A stretch of DNA of 64,000 nt. It comes from CAYRHJ01 sp964424105. GTDB taxonomy: Bacteria > Planctomycetota > Phycisphaerae > UBA1845. Within the stretch, counting starts at the first letter, position 1. The number at the start of each line of letters is the position of its first letter. The stretch covers positions 1-64,000 of the forward strand of contig CAYRHJ010000005.1 in the NCBI GenBank assembly GCA_964424105.1, read 5' to 3'. This document shows positions 63,936 to 64,000 of this stretch, piece by piece. Made by a program: the position numbers and the translations under genes. The notes under the pieces are model-generated. The model worked only from the letters and a program-made list of their open reading frames with translations. It made no database searches and was not told where the DNA came from.

Positions 63936-64000
63936 ATGAAGATTGCACTTTCACAGATCAACCCGGTCGTCGGTGATGTGGCCGGCAACACCGCGAAAAT
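63936..64000 (+). CDS. nadE: NAD+ synthetase, glutamine-dependent (partial)
   Basis: ATG 63936 begins MKIALSQINPVVGDVAGNTA and runs off the window. This is the N-terminal nitrilase (glutaminase) domain start of NadE, which amidates nicotinic acid adenine dinucleotide. Only 21 residues are visible, so the call rests on the characteristic ALAQINPTVGDxxGN-type start. Confidence 0.7.
   Translation, partial: MKIALSQINPVVGDVAGNTAK

Overview
The window is a chromosomal segment of a GC-rich bacterium, most likely a planctomycete (Planctomycetota). The family-level clues are a planctomycete-style J-like module fused to FHA domains (20694-21695), a membrane protein ending in the CxxCGYPL...CPECG zinc ribbon common in that phylum (33398-34270), large secreted or lipoprotein FG-GAP and dockerin-like proteins, a DUF2924 gene behind its usual small partner, and many GAGCCGCGACC...GGGAGCGG interspersed repeats. 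No rRNA genes or CRISPR arrays were seen. Two tRNAs are present: an initiator tRNA-fMet (1088-1160, minus) and tRNA-Val(CAC) (48990-49063, plus).

Layout. 1-1.5 kb: DUF2924-type mobile-element-associated pair and tRNA-fMet. 1.5-4.5 kb: a metzincin-like lipoprotein and, diverging from it, a secreted endonuclease/exonuclease/phosphatase-fold protein. 4.7-8.8 kb: housekeeping (ruvA, ruvC, cysS, ispF) and a small LMW-phosphatase/arsenate-reductase-type gene. 8.9-18.1 kb: a complete phosphate-acquisition block. On the minus strand are an OprP/OprO-type porin, pstS, pstC, pstA, pstB and phoU; on the plus strand is phoB-phoR. 18.1-18.9 kb: wreckage of two accessory genes plus repeats. 19-20.4 kb: dapB and folE, convergent. 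20.7-25.2 kb: an Hsp70 without the usual lid, a TPR lipoprotein and a J-like/FHA protein in one direction. 25.3-32.3 kb: a degenerate radical-SAM/nucleotidyltransferase protein coupled to a DUF115 protein, aat, and an O-antigen-ligase-like protein. 33-38 kb: a small protein, the zinc-ribbon membrane protein, a BatA/VWA protein and a secreted cyclophilin-FKBP fusion. 38.2-48.4 kb: three large surface or exported proteins (FG-GAP, dockerin-like, and one with four secretin-N-like repeats). 49-57.5 kb: a glycan locus with a GT-C-like membrane protein, a B12-binding radical SAM enzyme, a DegT aminotransferase, a Gfo/Idh dehydrogenase, a GT2 and a left-handed beta-helix acetyltransferase; three of these match the WbpB/WbpE/WbpD steps to a diacetamido uronic acid. 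57.6-64 kb: truD, a repeat-riddled membrane-anchored protein, rsmE, a copper-type P1B ATPase and the start of nadE.

The strongest non-gene signal is the repeat load. At least five palindromic or hairpin repeat families (called A to E here) recur in the intergenic regions. Some copies form compound modules, and copies of three families sit in frame inside the CDS at 58899-59942. No transposase that could move them is visible here. Other items worth a second look are the cysteine-less radical-SAM domain, the Hsp70/TPR/FHA cluster, the four-repeat secretin-N-like protein, the dual-family prolyl isomerase, the GDGINH variant in the copper ATPase, and a possible structured RNA at 46250-46330. All calls are from reading the sequence; no database search was run.
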